A stretch of 42,177 bases of DNA from Flavobacteriales bacterium CG_4_10_14_0_2_um_filter_35_18 (GCA_002793215.1 PFPU01000162.1:1-42177), one strand, 5' to 3'. Counted from the first letter of the stretch, positions 17,839 through 25,681 are shown. Made by a program: numbers and translations. The notes: generated by a model not told the origin, from the letters alone.

Positions 17839-18816
17839 TTATAATAAAATATTAAACAAATATCCCGAAAGGATTATAAACACCGTTATAACAGAAAAGA
17901 AAATAGCAATTAACTTCCAAGTCATCACTTTTTTCAATAGCGTGGCTTCGGGAAATGAAAGTCCCACCGTTGCCATCATAAAGGCTATGGCGGTTCCAAT
18001 TGGAACGCCTTTTGCCACAAGTACTTGAATCACTGGCACAATACCTGCGGCATTTGCATACATAGGAACGGCCACAATAACGGCTAATGGAACAGTCCAC
18101 CAAGCGCCACTGCCCAAATATTTTGCAAAGAAATTTTCGGGAACATAGCCGTGCATTGCTGCGCCAATGGCAATACCGATAATGACATAAATCAACACGC
18201 CTTTTACAATATCCCAAGCACTTCTGGTGATTTCTGGAAGTCGTTGTTTAAAGGTTCTTTTTTCTTCTTCATATTTATTAGAGGAGGCCTGAGCTTTGGC
18301 CATAATTTGCTTCACCCAATCAGATAAAAGCGGTTCTAAGTTGAATTTTCCTAACAACCAGCCGCCAATAGTACCCAATAAAATGCCTAAGCTTACATAA
18401 ATCAAGGTGGCTTTTAGCCCGAACATCCCCAAAAACATGGCGATGGCAACTTCATTTACCAAAGGAGAAGTGATTAAAAACGCAAAAGTTACGCCCAAAG
18501 GGATGCCACCTTGCACAAACCCAATAAATAAAGGAACCGATGAACACGAACAAAATGGGGTAATTGCGCCAAATAGGGAGGCGAAAAAGTATTCTAAGCC
18601 ATAAAGTTTATTGCGGTTAAGGTAATTCTTTAATTTTTCAATAGGAAAGTAGGTGTTGACAATTCCCATCAAAAAAACAATAACGAAAAGTAAAATTAAA
18701 ATCTTTAGGGTATCATAAACAAAGAAATTAAGTGCAGTGCCCAAATGGGTTGTGGCATCAATTGCAAGAACCGAATAAATGAGCCAATTTGCTAAATGTT
18801 GTATCCAATCAAACAT
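17839..18816 (-). CDS. ArsP/DUF318-family permease
   Basis: A 325-residue inner-membrane protein with about eight to ten hydrophobic segments in two groups separated by a charged cytoplasmic loop (~170-200, KAQASSNKYEEEKRTFKQRL). It has the conserved TPFCSCSSVPLF motif (Cys89 and Cys91) and the SPLVNEVA motif of the ArsP/DUF318 permease family. Characterised members export trivalent organoarsenicals; others are annotated as Cu/Zn exporters. It is the last gene of the minus-strand run arsR, mini-thioredoxin, rhodanese, permease. Neighbours and the cysteine pair support efflux of a thiol-binding metal(loid). The actual substrate is not determined by the sequence. Confidence 0.88.
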   Translation of the reverse strand: MFDWIQHLANWLIYSVLAIDATTHLGTALNFFVYDTLKILILLFVIVFLMGIVNTYFPIEKLKNYLNRNKLYGLEYFFASLFGAITPFCSCSSVPLFIGFVQGGIPLGVTFAFLITSPLVNEVAIAMFLGMFGLKATLIYVSLGILLGTIGGWLLGKFNLEPLLSDWVKQIMAKAQASSNKYEEEKRTFKQRLPEITRSAWDIVKGVLIYVIIGIAIGAAMHGYVPENFFAKYLGSGAWWTVPLAVIVAVPMYANAAGIVPVIQVLVAKGVPIGTAIAFMMATVGLSFPEATLLKKVMTWKLIAIFFSVITVFIILSGYLFNILL

Positions 18817-18866
18817 GTCAATTAATTAATTTGATAATTTGTCAATTACCTTATTTCCAAATTGAT

Positions 18867-19292
18867 TTAGCAGCAACCAGAAGTAGAACAACAAGAATCA
18901 CTACCTGTAACTACAGATGTGTTTCCATTGGTTGAAAACCCTTTCTGCACCCAACGCGCAATGCCGTGTTGCATATTTACCAATTTGTTTGAATCGTAAC
19001 CGTGATTGATTAAAAATCCGGCAGCGCGTAAACTTCTTACACCCCCTTTGCAAACTATCACTACATCACGGTCATTAGGGATTTCTTGAAAGCGTTCTTC
19101 AAATTCGCTCAAAGGAATATTGATAATATTTGGCACATCAAATGCCAAAGCCTCCACTTCATCTTTTTCACGAACATCAACTAATAATGCACCATTTTTT
19201 ACCCATACTTGAGTGGTAGTTGGACAAATTTCTTTTACTAATGTTTGGTTTTTCATAGTTTCTATTTTTTTAGTTTTAGTAAGTTTTGTCAT
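18867..19292 (-). CDS. Rhodanese-like protein with four-cysteine tail
   Basis: A single-domain sulphurtransferase of 141 residues from ATG 19292. An ATG at 19254-19256 (Met13) would give 129 residues and may be the true start, because residues 1-12 are low-complexity K/T. The rhodanese fold is clear: WVKNGALLVDVREKDE, then INIPLSEFEER, then active loop CKGGVRS with catalytic Cys81, then GFLINHGYD and VNMQHGIARWVQKGF. The C-terminus is unusual: SDSCCSTSGCC with Cys134, 135, 140 and 141, a likely thiol or metal-binding extension. It sits 2 bases after the mini-thioredoxin gene and 50 bases before the permease, so persulphide or thiol chemistry linked to the permease substrate is plausible. Confidence 0.9.
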   Translation of the reverse strand: MTKLTKTKKIETMKNQTLVKEICPTTTQVWVKNGALLVDVREKDEVEALAFDVPNIINIPLSEFEERFQEIPNDRDVVIVCKGGVRSLRAAGFLINHGYDSNKLVNMQHGIARWVQKGFSTNGNTSVVTGSDSCCSTSGCC

Positions 19293-19294
19293 TT

Positions 19295-19528
19295 TTAATT
19301 GAGCATTTGCTTAATTTCACTTATGGTGGCTACGCGCCCTTTTACTTTTACAACATCATCTATCATTAAAACAGGCGTGGTAAGCACGTTGTATTTTAAT
19401 AGTTCTTCAATGTCTTCAATTTTGACGACATGGGCTTCAATGCCTGTTTGTTTTAACGCTTCCAACACATTAACATAAGTAGCTTTGCACTTTGGGCAAC
19501 CGGATCCTAATACTTTAATTTCTTTCAT
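19295..19528 (-). CDS. Small CxxC thioredoxin-like protein
   Basis: A 77-residue thioredoxin/glutaredoxin-fold protein of the TM0996/MTH895 type. The active site is GSGCPKCKATY (Cys11, Cys14) right after the first strand. The cis-Pro region is VLTTPVLMIDD and the C-terminus is GRVATISEIKQML. These mini-thioredoxins recur next to ArsP/DUF318 permeases and may reduce or hand over a thiol-bound metal(loid). It is the first gene after the internal operator-promoter region at 19551-19597 and is followed at once by the rhodanese gene. Confidence 0.9.
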   Translation of the reverse strand: MKEIKVLGSGCPKCKATYVNVLEALKQTGIEAHVVKIEDIEELLKYNVLTTPVLMIDDVVKVKGRVATISEIKQMLN

Positions 19529-19550
19529 TTTTAGTTTTCATTTTAAATTA

Positions 19551-19597
19551 GTTCGCAAATATACGAATACGTATTCGTAATTCGTAAAACTACGAAT
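19551..19597 (-). promoter_or_regulatory. Internal promoter with clustered ArsR-type operators
   Basis: Between arsR and the thioredoxin gene. On the minus strand the -7 box TATATTTG (plus 19556-19563) lies 27 bases before the thioredoxin ATG. Around it are TTCG-N8-CGAA (19552-19567), a perfect 18-bp palindrome TACGAATACGTATTCGTA (19562-19579), and ATTCGTA-N4-TACGAAT (19580-19597). Bases 19551-19569 repeat exactly at 19936-19954 before arsR. The pattern fits repressor sites overlapping the promoter; ArsR binding is inferred. Confidence 0.75.
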
Positions 19598-19612
19598 ATT
19601 AATTTTAAAAAA

Positions 19613-19918
19613 TTATTTTAAAACGTTGTTTAAAAGTTTTTTAGCCAATTCCCAATTGGTTTTATTGACGCAATATTTAGTTGATGGAGGTGTAACATCA
19701 CCTTGAATAAGGCCGGCGTCTTTAAGTTCATTTAAATGTTGAGAAAGGGTTGATTTTGCAATGGGAAGTTCTTCGGCCATATCACCATGGTAGCAACATG
19801 ATTGTGACTTTAACAATTGTAAAATGGCAATTCTAATGGGATGTCCTAGTGCTTTGGCAAAGCGCGCCGTTTGTTCTTGTTCTTTAGTAAAGTAGGTTTT
19901 TTTAGAAATAAGCGTCAT
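19613..19918 (-). CDS. ArsR/SmtB-family transcriptional repressor
   Basis: A 101-residue winged helix-turn-helix metalloregulator. The fold is recognisable from ALGHPIRIAILQLLKS, the recognition region LPIAKSTLSQHLNELKDAGL, and the wing PPSTKYCVN. Where classic arsenic sensors carry a CxC motif, this has SCCYHGD (Cys41, Cys42, His44), and there is another cysteine at 83, so the ligands may form a variant As(III) or soft-metal site. It heads the cluster with its own promoter (19936-19954), and the next gene has a copy of that promoter. Release of the operators on binding metal(loid) would switch on the thioredoxin, rhodanese and permease genes. Confidence 0.92.
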   Translation of the reverse strand: MTLISKKTYFTKEQEQTARFAKALGHPIRIAILQLLKSQSCCYHGDMAEELPIAKSTLSQHLNELKDAGLIQGDVTPPSTKYCVNKTNWELAKKLLNNVLK

Positions 19919-19935
19919 AAGAAGTCAAATTTTAT

Positions 19936-19954
19936 GTTCGCAAATATACGAATA
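19936..19954 (-). promoter_or_regulatory. arsR promoter-operator, copy of the downstream module
   Basis: This 19-bp segment is identical to 19551-19569. It holds a minus-strand -7 box TATATTTG (plus 19941-19948) inside the inverted repeat TTCG-N8-CGAA (19937-19952), 22 bases before the arsR ATG. A TTTG lies 23 bases upstream of the -7 box, slightly far for -33. Autoregulation by ArsR is inferred. Confidence 0.65.
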
Positions 19955-19994
19955 ACAATTTAAATGACTGTCAAAAAAATAAAAAGAATAATAC

Positions 19995-20609
19995 TTAAGC
20001 CTCTAAAACTTCGGTTGCTTCTGTTTTAGCAAAAGCCTTTTTTCCAAAAAAAATTAAAAGTGTAACGCCAATGCTTATTGACGAATCAGCAACATTAAAA
20101 ACCGGGTCGAAAAAGGTAAAATGGTCGCCACCAAAAAAGGGGATCCATTGGGGTAAATCGGCATTTATCATCGGAAAATAGAGCATATCAACTACTTTTC
20201 CATAAAATAAACGGCTGTAACCCTGCTCTGGAAATACCTGTGCTATAGTGTGATAACTATCGCTAAAAAAAATGCCGTAAAACACAGAATCAATAATATT
20301 GCCCATAGCACCGGCAAAAATTAATGAAATGGCCGTAACCAACTTCCAAGAAGCCTTATCTCTAATTGAAGTAAATAACCAATAACCTATGCCACAAATG
20401 GCAAACAATCTAAAAATAGTCAACAGCAATTTACCCGTTGCACCACCAAATTCCGCGCCCCAAGCCATACCGTTATTTTCGAGAAAATGAATTCTAAACC
20501 AATCGAATACAATAATTTCTTCGCCTAGAAAAAAATGACTTTTGATATAAATTTTAGTGATTTGATCAATCAATAAAACAATGCTGATAATGGTAAAGGC
20601 TCTTTTCAA
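19995..20609 (-). CDS. lspA: Lipoprotein signal peptidase (signal peptidase II)
   Basis: An inner-membrane aspartic protease that removes signal peptides from diacylated prolipoproteins. At 204 residues it is somewhat longer than the ~165-residue proteobacterial enzyme because of an insert before the catalytic loop (SDSYHTIAQVFPEQGYSRLF), typical of Bacteroidota. Conserved elements are LLIDQITKIYI, ENNGMAWG, AGAMGNIIDSVFYG, KVVDMLYFP with catalytic Asp141, and FNVADSSISIGV with catalytic Asp175. Four hydrophobic segments are evident. It lies downstream of ileS, traR and a small exported-protein gene on the same strand, a familiar flavobacterial grouping. Confidence 0.96.
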   Translation of the reverse strand: MKRAFTIISIVLLIDQITKIYIKSHFFLGEEIIVFDWFRIHFLENNGMAWGAEFGGATGKLLLTIFRLFAICGIGYWLFTSIRDKASWKLVTAISLIFAGAMGNIIDSVFYGIFFSDSYHTIAQVFPEQGYSRLFYGKVVDMLYFPMINADLPQWIPFFGGDHFTFFDPVFNVADSSISIGVTLLIFFGKKAFAKTEATEVLEA

Positions 20610-20646
20610 ATTTTTAAATATTTGCTCGGCAAAAATAGGAATTTTA

Positions 20647-21309
20647 TTAATCTTTAGCCGCTTCTATCGCAATATTTGCCTTAATGGCTTTTATGCTTAA
20701 TTTGTTTTGGTCATTTTTATAGATTCCGATTAGCGATTTTTTATTTTTTGATGCGGGTAAAAGAGGTAGTTTACTCTCTATTTCGCCCAGATTAGTAGTC
20801 AAATTTAACTGTGAATTTTTAATGACACTGTTCACTGAGCCATCTACAATTTTTAAATTGACTTCCCCGGTATTGTTTTCTAAAATAACATTACCAGTTT
20901 CTAGTTGGGCATTTATAAATCCTTTAAAATGTGAAATGTTTAAATTGCCCGATATAATATTGATAAAAACCTGGCTATCATTAGGAACGCTTATAATATA
21001 AGATGCAAAAATGGGCTGTTCAACACAAAATTTATTGATGGTTTCTTGTGGTTGTGATTCTTTTTGTTTGATGATGAGCTTATCGTTTTCATAATAAACA
21101 TCAATATTGGTAAAGCGGTCTTGGGCATCGGTCAAGTTAATCTTTACCGTTTTATTTGAAGTGCTTCTCAACTGCAGATGGTCGATATTTCGACAACTAA
21201 TTTCAATATTTTTTGAGCGAACGTCAACCGACTTCTCAACAAGATGTTGCCCAAATGTGAGTTGTAAAAATCCTAAAAAAAATAAAAAATACCACCGATT
21301 TTGCATCAT
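20647..21309 (-). CDS. Exported beta-rich protein of unknown function
   Basis: I do not recognise a named family; the repeated strand pattern (IDHLQLRSTSNKTVKINL, IDVYYENDKLIIKQKE, VFINIISGNLNISHFKGFI, GNVILENNTGEVNLKIVDG) resembles DUF4097/adhesin-like beta-helical repeats. The frame can open at 21327, but that codon sits inside a terminator stem. The ATG at 21307-21309 (or 21304-21306) directly begins a signal peptide (MQNRWYFLFFLGFLQLTFGQ) and is preferred, giving about 220 residues. It lies between traR and lspA on the same strand. Probably periplasmic or surface-associated. Confidence 0.75.
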   Translation of the reverse strand: MMQNRWYFLFFLGFLQLTFGQHLVEKSVDVRSKNIEISCRNIDHLQLRSTSNKTVKINLTDAQDRFTNIDVYYENDKLIIKQKESQPQETINKFCVEQPIFASYIISVPNDSQVFINIISGNLNISHFKGFINAQLETGNVILENNTGEVNLKIVDGSVNSVIKNSQLNLTTNLGEIESKLPLLPASKNKKSLIGIYKNDQNKLSIKAIKANIAIEAAKD

Positions 21310-21310
21310 A

Positions 21311-21338
21311 AAAAAAGCTTTCCGCAAAGAAAGCTTTT
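21311..21338 (-). terminator. Intrinsic terminator after the traR-like gene
   Basis: A perfect 10-bp stem AAAAGCTTTC (21313-21322) and GAAAGCTTTT (21329-21338) with a 6-base loop, and an A run on the plus strand (T run on the minus strand). It ends the ileS-traR transcript. It finishes only 1 base before the ATG of the next gene (21309), so that gene depends on read-through or a hidden promoter. Confidence 0.8.
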
Positions 21339-21345
21339 AAGTTTA

Positions 21346-21723
21346 TTATTGTTTGTTTTTCGCTTCCATGCTTAATGTGGCGTGTGGCACCAATTTTAAA
21401 CGCTCTTTATTAATGAGTTGTCCGGTAACACGGCAAATGCCATAGGTTTTATTTTCAATGCGAATCAAGGCATTTTTTAAATCGCGAATAAATTTTTCTT
21501 GACGTATTGCCAATTGTACATTTGCTTCTTTAGACATTGTTTCCGATCCTTCTTCAAAGGCTTTAAAGGTTGGTGAAGTATCGTCGGTTCCATTATCACT
21601 GCCGTTTTTGTAGGCGCTTTTAATAAGCACCAAATCTTCGGTAGCCATTTGTAGTTTTTCTAAAATAATCGCTTTGAATTCCTCTAAATCTTTATCAGAA
21701 TACCTCACTGTATTTGCTTCCAT
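21346..21723 (-). CDS. TraR/DksA-family protein with degenerate zinc finger
   Basis: A 125-residue protein with the DksA/TraR plan: long coiled-coil helices (~8-35 and ~60-95), an acidic loop at the tip (NGTDDTSPTF), and a C-terminal finger region (NKTYGICRVTGQLINKERL). Only one of the four expected zinc cysteines remains (Cys97); the other positions are Thr, His and Ser (VPHATLS). This form is common in Bacteroidota. DksA-type proteins enter the RNA polymerase secondary channel and modulate initiation with ppGpp, and the same role is plausible but unproven here. It follows ileS by 3 bases and is closed by a terminator. Confidence 0.9.
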   Translation of the reverse strand: MEANTVRYSDKDLEEFKAIILEKLQMATEDLVLIKSAYKNGSDNGTDDTSPTFKAFEEGSETMSKEANVQLAIRQEKFIRDLKNALIRIENKTYGICRVTGQLINKERLKLVPHATLSMEAKNKQ

Positions 21724-21726
21724 AGT

Positions 21727-24700
21727 TTAAGATTTTTGAATGGATAATTTTGTATTTATATTGTCGAAAGTTAACTCTATTCCTCCTGTTACAGAGTCCA
21801 AACATAACAATTTTTTGGTTAATGTTTCATTTTTAATATATAATTCATTTTCGGCGATAGCGGTTTCAACAAATCCATCTTTTTGCAAATGGACTTCAAT
21901 TTTATCGGTAACCTCAAACCCCGATTCTTTTCTAAGGTTTTGAATGCGATTTACCAGCTCGCGAGCAATGCCTTCATTTTTTAATTTCTCGGTCAAATTG
22001 ATATCTAAGGCAACGGTTAAATCACCTTGATTAGCTACTAACCAGCCTTCTATATCTTGAGACGAAATTTCTACTTCATCAAGTGTTAAATCTACTAATT
22101 TATTATTGATATTTAAGCTTATTGTTCCCTGTTTTTCAATTGTGGCAATTTCTTTTTGGGTAAATTTACCAATCTCAGCTACGGCAAAACGCATATCAGC
22201 GCCAAACTTAGGTCCTAAAAGTTTAAAATTTGGTTTAATTTTTTTTACTAAAATGCCTGAAGCGTCATCCAAAAGTTCGAGTTCTTTGACATTGACTTCC
22301 GAAAGTATCAAATTGGCAACAGCTTCAATATCGTGCTTATCTTGGGCATCTAAAACCGGAATCATAATGCGTTGCAAGGGTTGTCGCACTTTGATCATTT
22401 CTTTTTTGCGCAGGGATAATACCATAGAGGATATGGATTGTGCTTTTTGCATTTTGCGTTCTAAATCAGCATCAACCAGCGTTTTATCATAAACCGGAAA
22501 ATTTGATAAATGAACGGACTCTGATTTGTTTGCACATACAGGAGCCATTAAGTCGCGGTATAATTGATCGGCGTAAAATGGTGCAATAGGGGCCATTAAT
22601 TTTGCTACCGTAACCAAACAAGTGTGTAAGGTTTGGTAAGCCGAAATTTTATCTAGTTCGTAATCGCCTTTCCAAAACCTGCGGCGGCTCAATCGCACAT
22701 ACCAGTTGCTAAGATTTTCATTTACAAAATATTGAATAGCTCTTGCCACTTTTGTAGGTTCATAATCTTCATAAAAAGCTTCCGTATTTTTTATCAAACT
22801 ATGCAATTCTGACAAAATCCAACGGTCAATTTCCGGACGTTTAGCCAAGTCAATTTCCGCTTCAGCGTAACAAAATTTATCTAAATTGGCATACAAAGTA
22901 AAAAACGAGTAAGTGTTATATAAAGTGCCGAAAAACCTGCGGCGCACCTCGTCAATACCGGTTTCATCAAATTTTAAATTATCCCACGGATTGGCGTTTG
23001 AAATCATATACCAACGCACGGCATCAATACCAAACGTTTTCATTGTTTTAAAGGGGTCAACGGCATTGCCCAAACGTTTTGACATTTTTTTGCCATCTTT
23101 ATCTAAAACAAGTCCGTTAGATACCACATTTTTGTAGGCAACCGAATCAAAAACCATTGAAGCAATGGCGTGAAGCGTGTAAAACCAACCTCTGGTTTGG
23201 TCAACCCCTTCCGCGATAAAATCGGCTGGAAAAAATTTATTTTTGTCAATTAAATCGCTATTTTCAAAGGGATAATGCCATTGGGCATAGGGCATTGACC
23301 CCGAATCAAACCACACATCAATCAAATCGGTTTCGCGGTACATTGGGGCGCCTTTATCAGAAATCAATACAATTTTATCGACAATATTTTTGTGTAAATC
23401 TATTTTGTCATAATTAGCATCGCTCATATTGCCAATTTCAAAATCGGGAAATATATCAGCTGCTAAAACACCGGCTTCAACCGCTTTTTTCATTTCGGCT
23501 TTTAATTGTGCAACCGAAGCGATCATTTTGGTTTCATCACCGTTTTTGGTACGCCAAATAGGCAACGGAATTCCCCAATATCGGGAGCGCGATAAATTCC
23601 AATCGTTGGCATTTTTGAGCCAATTGCCAAAACGCCCTTCTCCGGTTGATTTTGGTTTCCAATTGATGGTTTCGTTTAATTCAAACATGCGCTCGCGTTT
23701 CTCGGTAACCTTTATAAACCAAGAATCGAGTGGGTAATATAAAACGGGTTTATCGGTACGCCAGCAATGTGGATAACTGTGTTTGTGTTTCTCAACATTA
23801 AAAGCTTTATTTTCTTCTTTGAGTTGGATGGCAATTTCAACATCTAATGAGCGTTCCGGAATTTCATTGTCGTTATAGTATTCATTTTTAACATATTTAC
23901 CGGCATATTTGCCCATGTGTTTGGTAAAACGTCCTTGCAAATCAACCAATGGAACCGGATTTCCTTTATCGTCGCGTACTAACATAGGAGGCACACCTGC
24001 CTCTTTAGCTACTTGTGCATCATCTTGGCCAAAAGTTGGTGCAATGTGCACAATTCCGGTACCGTCTTCGGTGGTAACAAAATCGCCAGAAATTACTCTA
24101 AATGCTTGATCAGCATCCTGATATGGTAAAGTAAAGGGCATTAATTGTTCGTATTTTATTCCGATTAAATCCTTGCCTTTACAGCCACCTACCATATAAT
24201 AGGGTATTTTTTTATCATTTGCTTTATAGACCTCAAGTTCGTTTTGATTAGCAACTTCAAAAGTATTTTTTCCAAATTGAGCGCCCACTAGTGCTTTTGC
24301 TAAAATAACACATACGGGTTTAAAAGTATATTGATTAAATGTTTTAACTAGCACATAATCAATCTTTTTTCCCACTGCTAAAGCGGTATTTGACGGCAAA
24401 GTCCAAGGGGTTGTAGTCCAAGCTAAAATGTATGTTTCGGTTTCTAAATCTTTTTCAAAAGGAAGTTTTTGTGAGCGCACTTTAAATTGAGCCACCACCG
24501 TGGTGTCGGTAACATCTTGATAACAACCTGGCTGGTTTAATTCGTGTGAACTCAAGCCTGTTCCGGCTTTTGGCGAATAAGGTTGAATGGTGTAGCCTTT
24601 ATAAATTAAACCTTTATTGTAAAGTTGGGATAAAAGCCACCAAACGGTTTCCATATATTTGGGTTTGTAGGTAATATAAGGGTCATCCATATCTACCCAA

Positions 24701-25125
24701 TGCCCCATTTTTTGGGTCAAATCTTCCCAAACATCGGTATAACGCATCACGGCTTTTTTACAAGCTTCGTTATAAGCCTCAACGCTAATTTTTGTGCCGA
24801 TATCTTCTTTGGTAATTCCTAATTCTTTTTCAACACCAAGTTCTATCGGCAAACCGTGAGTGTCCCAACCGGCTTTGCGTTTAACTTGAAAGCCTTGCTG
24901 TGTTTTATATCTGCAAAAAATATCTTTAATAGCACGTGCCATAACATGATGAATCCCCGGCAAGCCATTGGCAGAGGGAGGTCCTTCAAAAAACACAAAA
25001 GGTTTATGACCCTCGCGACTGCTGATGCTTTTTTTAAATATAGCGCGCCCTTCCCAAAAAACCAAGGTGTCATCGGCTACCTTAGTCAAATCTAATCCTT
25101 GATATTCCTTAAATTTTTGACTCAT
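21727..25125 (-). CDS. ileS: Isoleucyl-tRNA synthetase
   Basis: Charges tRNA-Ile with isoleucine. At 1132 residues it is longer than the ~940-residue E. coli enzyme and resembles the eukaryote-like class (IleRS2). The HIGH-type signature is PPSANGLPGIHHVMARAIKD (~residues 50-70) and the KMSKR loop is DGKKMSKRLGNAVDP (~680). The editing domain (WTTTPWTLPSNTALAVG and IAPTFGQDDAQVAKEAG) and the anticodon-binding region (YFVNENLSNWYVRLSRRRFW) are present, followed by a long C-terminal extension. IleRS2 enzymes are generally less sensitive to mupirocin; whether this one is resistant is inference. traR follows 3 bases downstream in the same transcript. Confidence 0.97.
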   Translation of the reverse strand: MSQKFKEYQGLDLTKVADDTLVFWEGRAIFKKSISSREGHKPFVFFEGPPSANGLPGIHHVMARAIKDIFCRYKTQQGFQVKRKAGWDTHGLPIELGVEKELGITKEDIGTKISVEAYNEACKKAVMRYTDVWEDLTQKMGHWVDMDDPYITYKPKYMETVWWLLSQLYNKGLIYKGYTIQPYSPKAGTGLSSHELNQPGCYQDVTDTTVVAQFKVRSQKLPFEKDLETETYILAWTTTPWTLPSNTALAVGKKIDYVLVKTFNQYTFKPVCVILAKALVGAQFGKNTFEVANQNELEVYKANDKKIPYYMVGGCKGKDLIGIKYEQLMPFTLPYQDADQAFRVISGDFVTTEDGTGIVHIAPTFGQDDAQVAKEAGVPPMLVRDDKGNPVPLVDLQGRFTKHMGKYAGKYVKNEYYNDNEIPERSLDVEIAIQLKEENKAFNVEKHKHSYPHCWRTDKPVLYYPLDSWFIKVTEKRERMFELNETINWKPKSTGEGRFGNWLKNANDWNLSRSRYWGIPLPIWRTKNGDETKMIASVAQLKAEMKKAVEAGVLAADIFPDFEIGNMSDANYDKIDLHKNIVDKIVLISDKGAPMYRETDLIDVWFDSGSMPYAQWHYPFENSDLIDKNKFFPADFIAEGVDQTRGWFYTLHAIASMVFDSVAYKNVVSNGLVLDKDGKKMSKRLGNAVDPFKTMKTFGIDAVRWYMISNANPWDNLKFDETGIDEVRRRFFGTLYNTYSFFTLYANLDKFCYAEAEIDLAKRPEIDRWILSELHSLIKNTEAFYEDYEPTKVARAIQYFVNENLSNWYVRLSRRRFWKGDYELDKISAYQTLHTCLVTVAKLMAPIAPFYADQLYRDLMAPVCANKSESVHLSNFPVYDKTLVDADLERKMQKAQSISSMVLSLRKKEMIKVRQPLQRIMIPVLDAQDKHDIEAVANLILSEVNVKELELLDDASGILVKKIKPNFKLLGPKFGADMRFAVAEIGKFTQKEIATIEKQGTISLNINNKLVDLTLDEVEISSQDIEGWLVANQGDLTVALDINLTEKLKNEGIARELVNRIQNLRKESGFEVTDKIEVHLQKDGFVETAIAENELYIKNETLTKKLLCLDSVTGGIELTFDNINTKLSIQKS

Positions 25126-25150
25126 TTTTCACTTCCCTTTTTACGATTTG

Positions 25151-25158
25151 CGAAATTA
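25151..25158 (-). promoter_or_regulatory. Possible -7 element for ileS (TAATTTCG)
   Basis: On the minus strand TAATTTCG, one base from TAnnTTTG, lies 25 bases before the ileS ATG in the 201-base divergent gap to sufA. No -33 TTG is seen at the standard distance. Confidence 0.4.
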
Positions 25159-25289
25159 CATATTTTCTTGATACTTTCGCTTTTGACTCGCAAAAAATGG
25201 CTAATTTTGAACGCCTTTAATCTGTATAAATTCAAGTTAAAAGCAACAAATTGCAGTTTAAAAAAAATGATTTTCTGATAATTTGTTTC

Positions 25290-25297
25290 TATATTTG
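25290..25297 (+). promoter_or_regulatory. -7 promoter element of the suf genes (TATATTTG)
   Basis: An exact TAnnTTTG match, 29 bases before the sufA ATG. No clear -33 element was found. I saw no IscR or Fur-like palindrome in the gap. Confidence 0.55.
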
Positions 25298-25326
25298 CAC
25301 TTATTTAGAATGAATCTATATAGCGA

Positions 25327-25656
25327 ATGATACAAGTAAGCGAAAAAGCAAGGCAAAAAGTAATTGAAATGATGGCCGAAGATGGCTATGACGCATCAAA
25401 AGATTATGTCCGCGTAGGCGTAAAAAGCGGTGGGTGTTCGGGTTTATCCTATGAACTAAAGTTTGATAAAGAACAACATGACAATGATAAAGTATTTGAG
25501 TCTAATGGAGTTAAAATAGCGGTCGACAAAAAAAGCTTTTTATATTTAGTAGGGACCACACTTGAATATTTTGGTGGACTTAATGGAAAAGGGTTTGTGT
25601 TTAACAACCCAAATGCCAATCGTACTTGTGGTTGTGGCGAAAGTTTTTCGCTTTAG
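25327..25656 (+). CDS. sufA: A-type iron-sulphur carrier (HesB/IscA/SufA family)
   Basis: A 109-residue scaffold/carrier that passes Fe-S clusters to target proteins. It has the three invariant cysteines of the family: Cys37 in SGGCSGLSY, and Cys101 and Cys103 in RTCGCGESFSL at the C-terminus. It is the first gene of the plus-strand SUF group, 25 bases before sufB, which favours the name sufA over iscA or erpA. It is divergent from ileS. Confidence 0.9.
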   Translation: MIQVSEKARQKVIEMMAEDGYDASKDYVRVGVKSGGCSGLSYELKFDKEQHDNDKVFESNGVKIAVDKKSFLYLVGTTLEYFGGLNGKGFVFNNPNANRTCGCGESFSL

Positions 25657-25681
25657 GTTTTTCTAATTTTAAGAAATTTAC

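Noticed and set aside
17852-18217. 121-codon minus-strand frame overlapping the permease
   Set aside because: It overlaps the ArsP-like permease in another frame and is rich in Arg, Cys and Tyr, as expected of an out-of-frame translation.
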